Shown: positions 1 to 5,762 of the stretch, piece by piece
Position numbering within the stretch: position 1 is the stretch's first letter
Layout of the letters: every line of letters begins with the position of its first letter
Source of the DNA: Bacteroidales bacterium
GTDB taxonomy: Bacteria > Bacteroidota > Bacteroidia > Bacteroidales > UBA12077
Reading direction: 5' to 3'
DNA: 9,055 nucleotides
Assembly (NCBI GenBank): GCA_030600625.1
Contig: JAUVLS010000033.1
Location: forward strand, 1-9,055
Notes under the pieces: model-generated
What the model saw: the letters and a program-made list of their open reading frames with translations, nothing else
Databases searched by the model: none
What the model was told of the DNA's origin: nothing
Made by a program: the position numbers and the translations under genes

Positions 1-549
1 GCTATAACTATGCCTGAACAAAATGTGGGTGACTGGTATGTATCTAAAACTAAAATTGAGAATACACTGGTACATGCAAAGCTGGGAATTGGAGCTGAAA
101 ATTCAGGAAAACTTGTTGCCAAAGTTAAAAATGAGGCTAAATGTTTAGCCGAAGAAAACAATAAAGATTACATCATCGTTGATGGTTCTCCCGGAATAGG
201 TTGTCCTGTTGTTTCATCACTTTCAGGTGCAAATTTTGTTGTGTTAGTTACAGAACCTTCATTATCAGGTTTGCACGATTTAAAACGGGTTTATGAGCTG
301 GTTAAAAAGTTTAATTTAAAAGCCGGTTGTATTATAAATAAATATGATATAAATAAAGATGTAACAAAGGACATTATACAGTTTCTTAATGATGAGTCTA
401 TTGAGTATATAGCCAGTTTACCTTATGATGAAAACTTTACGAAAGCAATGACTTTTGGTAAAACTATTGTTGAATATGATCAGGGCGAATTGAAAGATTT
501 GATTATTAGCAGTTGGGAAAAGATTAAAGAATTGGTGAATAAAAAATGA
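1..549 (+). CDS. MinD/Mrp-type P-loop ATPase of the ferredoxin-inserted class, C-terminal part (5' end outside window)
   Basis: The frame is open from base 1, with three codons (Ala-Ile-Thr) before the first visible Met at 10, so that Met is internal and the gene begins upstream. Numbering from it, the stretch around residues 55-66 reads IIVDGSPGIGCPV, the Walker-B-like signature of MinD/Mrp ATPases; the Cys-Pro ending is typical of the subclass that carries an inserted 2[4Fe-4S] ferredoxin domain. NKYD at 110-113 fits the base-recognition NKxD motif. HAKLGIGAENSGKLV (22-36) is also typical of this subclass, where the Lys follows the ferredoxin insert. The P-loop and the ferredoxin cysteines must lie before the window. 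Such ATPases often sit beside NifX-type proteins, as in orange-protein loci, and are thought to act in Fe-S or mixed-metal cluster handling in the cytoplasm. The class assignment is firm; the role is inferred. Confidence 0.88.
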   Translation, partial: AITMPEQNVGDWYVSKTKIENTLVHAKLGIGAENSGKLVAKVKNEAKCLAEENNKDYIIVDGSPGIGCPVVSSLSGANFVVLVTEPSLSGLHDLKRVYELVKKFNLKAGCIINKYDINKDVTKDIIQFLNDESIEYIASLPYDENFTKAMTFGKTIVEYDQGELKDLIISSWEKIKELVNKK

Positions 550-616
550 TAAAAGGAGATTTTGTAAAAGAGAAAATATTGGTTGTAGTTAGGTGATTTG
601 TATAGAGAGAAATATT

Positions 617-640
617 CTTTGCGGCTTGGCGTCTTCGCGG
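617..640. repeat. Three tandem copies of a GC-rich octamer, consensus CTTNGCGK
   Basis: The three units are CTTTGCGG, CTTGGCGT and CTTCGCGG, joined without spacers and followed by TAAAAAAG. The block is about two-thirds G+C inside a strongly AT-rich spacer. From memory, runs such as CTTTGCG...CTTTGCGG followed by T/A-rich sequence recur between genes in many Bacteroidota genomes; this recollection could not be checked here. Function unknown. Confidence 0.6.
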
Positions 641-665
641 TAAAAAAGAGAAAAGGAGATTGTTT

Positions 666-683
666 ATGAATAATAATCATTAA
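666..683 (+). other. Four-codon ORF (Met-Asn-Asn-Asn-His) behind a strong Shine-Dalgarno sequence
   Basis: AGGAG at 654-658 lies 7 bases before an ATG at 666, near-ideal spacing, yet the frame stops after four more codons (TAA at 681-683). Most real genes in this window have no such ribosome binding site. It may be a relic start of a deleted gene, a minimal leader, or chance. Low confidence that it is translated. Confidence 0.2.
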
Positions 684-697
684 ATGTTTTAAAAGCC

Positions 698-721
698 AAA
701 AGCTAACAGCTAATAGCTTTT
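698..721 (+). terminator. Hairpin with trailing T run, built from AGCTAAY heptamers
   Basis: AAAAGCTA (698-705) pairs perfectly with TAGCTTTT (714-721), an 8-bp stem with an 8-base loop, and the T run ends at 722. The interior reads AGCTAAC, AGCTAAT, AGCTTTT, a seven-base period starting at 701. It could act as a rho-independent terminator for the ATPase operon, although it lies about 150 bases past that stop codon and the stem is AT-rich. It could equally be a dispersed repeat. Confidence 0.4.
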
Positions 722-791
722 TACCAAATGAATAAAAATCATAAGAAGTTAATACATTAATTTAAAAAATAAATCATAAAAAGTAAAAATT

Positions 792-1130
792 ATGAAAATA
801 GCATTTACAGCAAAAGGAACAGAATGGGAATCCGAAATGGATCCGCGATTTGGAAGAACTGAATTTATTTTAGTTTATAATGACGAAAAAGACGAGTTTA
901 CATCGTTTGATAACAGGGAAATTGAAAATGAGGCTCATGGTGCAGGACCCAAAACTTCTCAAAAATTATTTGAGATGGGACCAGAAATACTAATTACAGG
1001 AAATGGACCTGGTGGAAATGCAGCTACAGTTTTAGAAAAAGCTGGAATAAAAATTTATATCGGAGCCGGGCAAATGTCTGTTAAGGAAGCATACGAAGCA
1101 TATAAAAATAAAAACTTAAAAGGAGTTTAA
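792..1130 (+). CDS. NifX/orange-protein-type domain protein (dinitrogenase Fe-Mo cofactor biosynthesis family)
   Basis: This 112-residue protein is a single NifX-type domain, the usual length for stand-alone members. It opens with a beta strand (MKIAFTAKG), then DPRFGR at 17-22, the hallmark D-x-R-F-G-R loop, then AHGAGPKT at 48-55 with His49, and GNGPGGNAA at 70-78, which matches the GxxGxNA-type loop of the family. The C-terminal half (GIKIYIGAGQMSVKEAYEAY) is the expected strand and helix. Family members carry or hold Fe-Mo, Mo-Cu or Fe-S cofactors and precursors in the cytoplasm. This copy keeps all the motifs and looks functional, unlike the two more diverged paralogues downstream. Its stop codon overlaps the next start by one base, which indicates co-translation with the flavoprotein. 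Which metal it binds cannot be told from sequence. Confidence 0.9.
   Translation: MKIAFTAKGTEWESEMDPRFGRTEFILVYNDEKDEFTSFDNREIENEAHGAGPKTSQKLFEMGPEILITGNGPGGNAATVLEKAGIKIYIGAGQMSVKEAYEAYKNKNLKGV
1121..1125 (+). promoter_or_regulatory. Shine-Dalgarno AGGAG deciding between two starts of the flavoprotein gene
   Basis: AGGAG lies inside the last codons of the NifX-type gene. It is 4 bases from the ATG at 1130 and 7 bases from the ATG at 1133. The second gives the more usual spacing, so translation may begin at 1133 and the protein may lack the first of its two methionines. Confidence 0.5.
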
Positions 1131-2488
1131 TGATGAAAAAATACGATGTAATAATAATCGGAGGCGGCCCTGCAGGAATAATAACAGGTGTGACAGCAAA
1201 AAAGCAACATCCTGAAAAATCAATGTTGTTGTTTAAAGAAGAAGAAAAGGGATTGGTTCCTTGTGGAATTCCCTATGTTTTTCATAGACTTGATGGTGTT
1301 GATAAAAATGTTATGGGTCCGAAACCATTTGTAGATTTGGGTGGTGATGTTATAACGGAAAAAATTACTGATTTAAATATAAAAGACAAAACAGTTTTAA
1401 CTGAAACAGGAAATGAGTTCGGCTATGAAAAGCTTGTTTTTGCTACTGGTTCAAAAGTTGTTGTTCCTGATTTTATTCCTGGGCACGATCTTGAGAATGT
1501 ATTTTATATAAAGAAAAGCTACGAATATATAAAACAGATTCACGAAGAACTAAAATCAAAAAAGAATATAGTAGTTATTGGTGGAGGTTTTATTGGCGCT
1601 GAAGTTGCTGAACAACTCGCTCTTAATCCTGATAAAAAAGTCACATTAATAGAAAGTGAAAAATTTTGCTTTTCAAAGGCATTTTCAAAGGAACTTAGTC
1701 AGATTGCCACTGAAGCATTAGCAGGAACGGATGTAAATATTAAAACATCTGTGCGTGTCGAAAAAGTTAATGGGGATAATGGTGTTGTTTCGTCTGTTTT
1801 ACTTGATAATGGTGATGAAATTCAGTGCGATGCTGTAATTATGGCTATTGGTTACAAACCAAATACTGATTTAGCAAAAAAAGCAGGACTGGAAGTTAGT
1901 AAAACGGGAGCAATAATTGTTGATAATTACGAGCGTACAAAAGAGAAAGATATTTGTGCTGTAGGTGATTGTTCTCAAACTATTGGATTTTTAACAGGAC
2001 GAATGGACCATGTTATGCTGGCGTCAACAGCAACTGCCGAAGCACGTGTACTTGGGCATAATCTTTTTGGTATTAAAATCAGAAAAACTTTTACCGGAAC
2101 ACTGGCTGTTTTTTCAACAGAAATAAATGGAATAGCAATGGCAGCAGCAGGTGTTAATGATAGTAATGCCGCTGAAGCAAGCATTGAATATTTGTCTGCT
2201 AAATTCAGTGATTTTGATACTCATCCCGGATCTTTTGAAGAAACTATGCCATTGACTGTAAAACTTTATACATCGCCATGCGATGGTTCAATAATAGGAG
2301 GCGAAGTATGGGGTGGAAAATCTGCCGGCGAAATGATAAACACTATTAGTTTGGCAATACAAAAAGGAATAACTGTTTACGAGCTTATATCTTTTCAAAT
2401 AGGAACACATCCTTTATTAACAAGTGCTCCTACAAAAACAATTTTGATTAAAGCAGCCGAAGGTATAATGGCACAAATAAATAAATAA
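1130..2488 (+). CDS. FAD/NAD(P)-dependent oxidoreductase, CoA-disulfide reductase / NADH oxidase-like
   Basis: This 452-residue protein has the two-dinucleotide-fold layout of the pyridine nucleotide-disulfide oxidoreductase family. The FAD fold carries GGGPAG at 11-16, ATGS at 105-108 and VGDC at 278-281. The NAD(P) fold carries GGGFIGAE at 151-158. VPCGIPY at 43-49 places a single Cys (Cys45) at the position of the redox cysteine of CoA-disulfide reductases and NADH oxidases/peroxidases, rather than a CxxxxC pair. The C-terminal ~120 residues form the dimerisation domain, with the FQIGTHPLLTSAPT segment common in anaerobe members. There is no rhodanese extension. It probably uses NAD(P)H to reduce a thiol, persulfide or O2-related substrate in the cytoplasm. 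Coupling to the NifX-type gene suggests it supplies electrons to, or protects, that protein (inference). The substrate is not predictable. Confidence 0.88.
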   Translation: MMKKYDVIIIGGGPAGIITGVTAKKQHPEKSMLLFKEEEKGLVPCGIPYVFHRLDGVDKNVMGPKPFVDLGGDVITEKITDLNIKDKTVLTETGNEFGYEKLVFATGSKVVVPDFIPGHDLENVFYIKKSYEYIKQIHEELKSKKNIVVIGGGFIGAEVAEQLALNPDKKVTLIESEKFCFSKAFSKELSQIATEALAGTDVNIKTSVRVEKVNGDNGVVSSVLLDNGDEIQCDAVIMAIGYKPNTDLAKKAGLEVSKTGAIIVDNYERTKEKDICAVGDCSQTIGFLTGRMDHVMLASTATAEARVLGHNLFGIKIRKTFTGTLAVFSTEINGIAMAAAGVNDSNAAEASIEYLSAKFSDFDTHPGSFEETMPLTVKLYTSPCDGSIIGGEVWGGKSAGEMINTISLAIQKGITVYELISFQIGTHPLLTSAPTKTILIKAAEGIMAQINK

Positions 2489-2513
2489 TAGCCAAACAGA
2501 GTATATAATAAAA

Positions 2514-2552
2514 AAGTACATCAGGAAAATTATGTTACGCTCTGATGTACTT
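2514..2552. terminator. Long-loop inverted repeat, possible bidirectional terminator
   Basis: AAGTACATCAG (2514-2524) pairs perfectly with CTGATGTACTT (2542-2552), an 11-bp stem with a 17-base loop, starting 26 bases past the flavoprotein stop. On the + strand only TATTATT follows, a weak U tract. Read on the - strand, the stem runs into six T residues (complement of 2510-2515), so the structure is better formed as a leftward terminator although no - strand gene is seen. Terminator function is plausible; a protein-binding palindrome is an alternative. Confidence 0.45.
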
Positions 2553-2694
2553 ATTATTGACAGAACATATTGATATTTATTATATTAAGATTGAAAATTC
2601 AGATAAAAATAAGTTAATTAATGAAGTACGTAATTATTTAAAAATCCTAATAGCAAAAAGAATAATTGACATCAAAATTAATGAGCAATTATAA
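2545..2694 (+). CDS. Doubtful small ORF, 49 residues, or gene remnant
   Basis: An open frame runs from ATG 2545 to TAA 2692-2694. It begins inside the right arm of the 2514-2552 hairpin and has no ribosome binding site. The peptide is rich in Ile, Lys, Leu and Asn, with a hydrophobic start (MYLLLTEH) and a possible helix (KNKLINEVRNYLKILIAKR), and contains no Cys. I do not recognise a family. In DNA this AT-rich, stop codons would be expected more often, so the open frame is mildly notable. It may be the tail of a decayed gene or chance. Confidence 0.2.
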   Translation: MYLLLTEHIDIYYIKIENSDKNKLINEVRNYLKILIAKRIIDIKINEQL

Positions 2695-2717
2695 AATATC
2701 TTTAAATAAATGAGTTG

Positions 2718-2725
2718 TAAATTTG
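2718..2725 (+). promoter_or_regulatory. Possible Bacteroidota -7 promoter element TAAATTTG
   Basis: TAAATTTG matches the Bacteroidota sigma-70 -7 consensus TAnnTTTG exactly and lies 28 bases before the ATG at 2754, downstream of the 2514-2552 hairpin. This would place the start of the long downstream operon here. No TTG -33 element is visible at the expected distance, so support is partial. Confidence 0.35.
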
Positions 2726-2753
2726 TATTAATTCATAAATAGAGGGAAATATT

Positions 2754-3383
2754 ATGGAAAATTTAATGAATTTGTTTGATGATCTAAATTGGGAAGAGGC
2801 AAATGAATATTTCAATGGAACAAAAAGAAAGATATTAAGAGATGAAAATGGTTGTAGAACAGTTCTGTTAAAATTACCAAAAAACTTTTATATGGCCCCG
2901 CATTCACACATTATAACCGAGCAACATTTTGTTCTTAAAGGAGAATATACAAGCAAAGGTAAAAACTTCTCTGCAGGTTCTTACCAGGTTTTTTCGAAAG
3001 GTGATGATCATGGACCATTCGAATCAAAAAATGGAGCTTTGATCTTGGTCATTTGGGATCCTATAAAGTTAAAAAATAAAAATAAACTACAAGTAACATT
3101 AAAGGATATAGTAAACACTATCTCAAGAATAAATTATCCTGGTATTAAATATTCATTGATTGACCTTGGAATTACAACAGATATTAAATTAATTGAAAAC
3201 AAGGTTGTAATGGTTTTTGCATTTCCTTTTACTCATTTACCTGTTGATAGTGAACTTATTAAATCTGTTTCACAACCACTTCATGACTTAGATTTAGACT
3301 TTGAATATGAGATTAGAATGATGACAGAAGAAGAAAAATCAAAATTTTTACAAATGGAAGCTGAAGCATCAAAAAGTGAATAA
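2754..3383 (+). CDS. Cupin-MIP18 (DUF59) fusion, putative metal-sulfur cluster assembly factor
   Basis: Two domains are visible in 209 residues. Residues about 35-102 form a small cupin. Motif 1 is complete (HxHx3Ex6G with His50, His52, Glu56, Gly63), and motif 2 has Gly75, a Ser-Lys-Gly in place of Pro-x-Gly, and His86, so all four metal ligands are present. Residues about 113-203 resemble the MIP18/DUF59 family: a helix, YSLIDLGITTDIKL at 133-146 (family pattern I-V-D-L-G-x-x-x-x-I), a VVMVFAF strand at 151-157, and an amphipathic helix followed by a last strand. The conserved Cys of the classical family (in T-x-x-C-P-L) is absent; the loop reads FPFTHLPVD, as in a variant group I recall near NifX-type genes. 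The only Cys is Cys34, outside both motifs. GAGG at 2742-2745 serves as ribosome binding site. A role in cofactor handling is inferred from the domain and neighbours. Confidence 0.78.
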   Translation: MENLMNLFDDLNWEEANEYFNGTKRKILRDENGCRTVLLKLPKNFYMAPHSHIITEQHFVLKGEYTSKGKNFSAGSYQVFSKGDDHGPFESKNGALILVIWDPIKLKNKNKLQVTLKDIVNTISRINYPGIKYSLIDLGITTDIKLIENKVVMVFAFPFTHLPVDSELIKSVSQPLHDLDLDFEYEIRMMTEEEKSKFLQMEAEASKSE

Positions 3384-3436
3384 AATGTTTTAGGATAACA
3401 AGTATGATATAGCTTATTAATTAAAATAAATGCATC

Positions 3437-5296
3437 ATGTTAAATTTAAAAAACAATTTCATTTTTGCTCCGGTAAAAACCGGGTATGGTGATTCTAAAG
3501 GGAATATCAGCAAAAAACATATTGATTTTTATCTCAGACGAAGTAAGTTTTTAGGAGCCATGACTTTGGAGCCTCTTTATATGGAAAAAAGTCTTCGCGA
3601 ACTGCCAACTCAGATTGGTATTGATAATGATGATAAGATCGAAGGACTTAAAAACCTGATATCAGAAATACATAAAAATGAAACAAAAGTAATTGCACAT
3701 TTAAATCATCCGGGGAGAATGGCAAATCCCAAAATCCCCGGAAATATTTTTCTTTCATCTACAGATAAGGCTTGTGAAAATGGCGGTGTTAATCCAAAGA
3801 TAATGGATAAAGCTGACATGCAAGATGTCATCGAATTATTTAAAAGCTCTGCAATACGTGCTAAAAAAGCCGGTTTTGATATAATTGAACTTCAATTTGG
3901 GCATGGCTACTTAATGGCTCAGTTTATATCGCCAAAAGTTAATGATAGAACTGATGAATATGGTGAATCGTTTGAAAACAGGATAAGATTTCCGCTTGAA
4001 GTTTTAGATGCTGTTAAATCAGTAGTTGATTTACCTATTATTATCAGAATTAGTGCTGATGAAATGATCCCTGATGGTATTAAACTTCCTGAAATGATTC
4101 AGTTTTCTAAAATTTTAAAAGAAAAGTCAGTTGATGCAATTCATGTATCTGCAGGAACAGTTTGTAATACTCCACCATGGTTTTTTCAGCATATGTTTGT
4201 TCCAAAAGGAAAAACCTGGGAATTTGCTAAGAAAATTAAGGAAGAAGTCAATATCCCTGTAATATTTGTTGGTCAGATAAATTCAAAAGAAGATATTGAA
4301 AAATTAAATAATGGTTTTAAAGCAGATTATATTGCTATTGGGAGAGCATTGGTTGCCGATTCTGATTTTATTGGTAAAATTTTATTAAAAATTGAGGGGA
4401 ATTACCGGCCTTGTCTTGCATGCGCAGAAGGTTGTTTGGGTGGAGTAAAATCAGGTCAGGGGCTTAAATGCCTGGTTAATCCTGAAGTAGGAAGACATAA
4501 TGAATCCGTTAAAAAAGCTGAAAAACTCAAATACTTTGCTGTTGTCGGAGGTGGTTTGGCTGGAATGGAAGCTGCTTTAATATTAAAGAAAAGAGGGTAT
4601 GATGTTGATCTTTATGAAAATGATAAACTGGGAGGTCAGTTTAATCTTGCTCCACTTACTCCCAATAAAAAATCTATGGATACTTTAGTTCCATACTTTA
4701 TAGAAGAAATAGAAAACAAAGGCATAAATATTATTCATAAAGAGGCCACTAAATCAGATTTAATTGATAAGTATGATGAGGTAGTAATTGCAACTGGTTC
4801 TAAGCCTGCAAGTATTGATATACCTGGCTTGGATAAATTTTATTGGGCAGAAATTTTATTTAAAGAAAATTTACCTGAAAACAAAAAAGTATTGATAATC
4901 GGTGGTGGCCTTATTGGCGTTGATATTGCAACGGCTTTAATTCCTTTAAATAATCAGGTGATAATTGTTAAAAGAACAACTGATTTTGGTGAGGATATGG
5001 AAATGATAGCTAAAACCCTTTCTTTAAAAATGATGAAAGAGAAAGGGACTCTATTTAGCGATCATACATTTATAGAAAAGGTTGATGGAAAAACGGTTTA
5101 TGCAAGAAAAAATGACAAACCAGTTCAATTTAATGATATTGATCTTATTGTTGTCTCAACCGGAATGAAAAGTTTTAATCCTTTAAAAAATGAGTTGGAA
5201 AATGTAATGCCTGTTCATACTATCGGTGATGCTAAAAAAATAGGTAATGCACAGGATGCTATAACAGATGCTTATGAAGAAGCAATTAAGTTATAA
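3437..5296 (+). CDS. NADH:flavin oxidoreductase of the FadH / Old Yellow Enzyme type with Fe-S and FAD domains
   Basis: Residues 1-320 form an FMN-binding TIM barrel with the family signature HGYLMAQFISPKVNDRTDEYG at 156-176, where Tyr158 matches the active-site Tyr of 2,4-dienoyl-CoA reductase. Cys326, Cys329, Cys333 and Cys345 give the Cx2Cx3Cx11C pattern for one [4Fe-4S] cluster. The C-terminal half carries an FAD fold (GGGLAG, 371-376), a nested NAD(P) fold (GGGLIG, 489-494) and a final TIGDAK segment (595-600). Electrons would run NAD(P)H-FAD-[4Fe-4S]-FMN-substrate. At 619 residues it is shorter than typical 640-670-residue relatives. The barrel begins directly at LKNNFIF, and an in-frame TAA at 3422-3424 excludes a longer N-terminus. 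No clear ribosome binding site precedes the ATG. The substrate is unknown; enoate, dienoyl-CoA or an N/S-containing compound are possible. Confidence 0.9.
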   Translation: MLNLKNNFIFAPVKTGYGDSKGNISKKHIDFYLRRSKFLGAMTLEPLYMEKSLRELPTQIGIDNDDKIEGLKNLISEIHKNETKVIAHLNHPGRMANPKIPGNIFLSSTDKACENGGVNPKIMDKADMQDVIELFKSSAIRAKKAGFDIIELQFGHGYLMAQFISPKVNDRTDEYGESFENRIRFPLEVLDAVKSVVDLPIIIRISADEMIPDGIKLPEMIQFSKILKEKSVDAIHVSAGTVCNTPPWFFQHMFVPKGKTWEFAKKIKEEVNIPVIFVGQINSKEDIEKLNNGFKADYIAIGRALVADSDFIGKILLKIEGNYRPCLACAEGCLGGVKSGQGLKCLVNPEVGRHNESVKKAEKLKYFAVVGGGLAGMEAALILKKRGYDVDLYENDKLGGQFNLAPLTPNKKSMDTLVPYFIEEIENKGINIIHKEATKSDLIDKYDEVVIATGSKPASIDIPGLDKFYWAEILFKENLPENKKVLIIGGGLIGVDIATALIPLNNQVIIVKRTTDFGEDMEMIAKTLSLKMMKEKGTLFSDHTFIEKVDGKTVYARKNDKPVQFNDIDLIVVSTGMKSFNPLKNELENVMPVHTIGDAKKIGNAQDAITDAYEEAIKL

Positions 5297-5339
5297 TTAG
5301 AATAGTAAATTAAAAACAGTTAATTTTAAATACATTCAG

Positions 5340-5750
5340 ATGAAGCTTTTAATGATTTATATGAATAGGTTTTCGTATAATCCTACAATCAAAACAATTG
5401 AGTTAATGTCTGATTTTAGTAAAGGTAAAGAATATGAAAATATTCAGACAGCATTTATTCAGGTTGAAAAAGAAGATGAAGAAAAGGAAAGTGAAGTAAA
5501 AAAGAAATTACTTAAAAATCTAAAATGGATAGCCGGAAAAAATAACACGAAACATATCATATTACATTCGTTTGCACATTTATCGGAAAGTAAAGCCGAT
5601 CCTGAATTTTCAAAAGCATTATTTGATAATATCGATGAACGTTTAACTAATTCAGGATTTACTGTTGAACAAACGCCTTTTGGATATTTTCTGGATTTAA
5701 ATGTTCAGGCACCTGGTTTTTCTCTGGCTCGTGTATTTAAAGAATTTTAA
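5340..5750 (+). CDS. Stand-alone archaeal-type threonyl-tRNA synthetase editing domain protein
   Basis: The 136 residues match, from end to end, the N-terminal editing domain of archaeal ThrRS, a D-aminoacyl-tRNA-deacylase-like fold. The recognisable points are an opening strand MKLLMIYMNRFSY, the segment TAFIQVEKEDEEKE at 37-50, a helix, IILHSFAHLS at 73-82 with the family FAHLS motif (His80), and TPFGYFLDL at 112-120 near the end. In archaea the domain removes Ser wrongly attached to tRNA-Thr; bacterial ThrRS uses an unrelated editing domain. No synthetase domain follows here. The archaeal PFGYYK/PFGWYK motif is PFGYFL in this protein, so the Lys generally credited with substrate recognition or catalysis is Leu118. 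It may edit a different aminoacyl-tRNA, or may have become a binding protein. It lies 43 bases after the reductase and 12 bases before the methyltransferase. Confidence 0.82.
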   Translation: MKLLMIYMNRFSYNPTIKTIELMSDFSKGKEYENIQTAFIQVEKEDEEKESEVKKKLLKNLKWIAGKNNTKHIILHSFAHLSESKADPEFSKALFDNIDERLTNSGFTVEQTPFGYFLDLNVQAPGFSLARVFKEF

Positions 5751-5762
5751 AAATATTAAAAG

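Larger units (their letters stand above)
550..791. other. Intergenic spacer with three repeat-like elements
   Basis: This 242-bp spacer separates the ATPase gene from the first NifX-type gene. No convincing protein gene is seen. It holds two copies of AAAAGGAGATT (551-561 and 651-661), a GC-rich tandem octamer block (617-640), a four-codon ORF behind the second AAAAGGAGAT, and a hairpin built from AGCTAAY heptamers (698-721). No Bacteroidota-type TAnnTTTG element was found before the gene at 792. Partial similarity between 570-581 and 606-616 (AGAGAAA[A]TATT) hints at local duplication. Confidence 0.7.
2489..2753. other. Intergenic spacer between the two operons
   Basis: This 265-bp spacer holds a long-loop hairpin at 2514-2552, a doubtful 49-codon ORF at 2545-2694 and a possible -7 promoter element at 2718-2725. 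Together they mark a likely transcription boundary between the NifX-flavoprotein pair and the long downstream block. Nothing else could be recognised. Confidence 0.7.

Noticed and set aside
480..680. Leftward open frame of 66 codons across the ATPase gene end and the spacer
   Set aside because: It overlaps a well-supported gene and the repeat-rich spacer, has low-complexity Phe/Tyr/Ser composition, and has no recognisable motif.
1975..2184. Leftward open frame of 69 codons inside the flavoprotein gene
   Set aside because: It lies antisense to a conserved coding region; its composition is what the complement of that gene would give.
2662..2692. Inverted repeat ATAATTG / CAATTAT with a 17-base loop
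   Set aside because: A 7-bp, almost pure A/T stem is expected by chance in sequence this AT-rich.
5297..5339. Possible hairpin between the FadH-like and editing-domain genes
   Set aside because: The pairing of TAAATT with AATTTTA is short, imperfect and entirely A/T; the genes more likely share a transcript.
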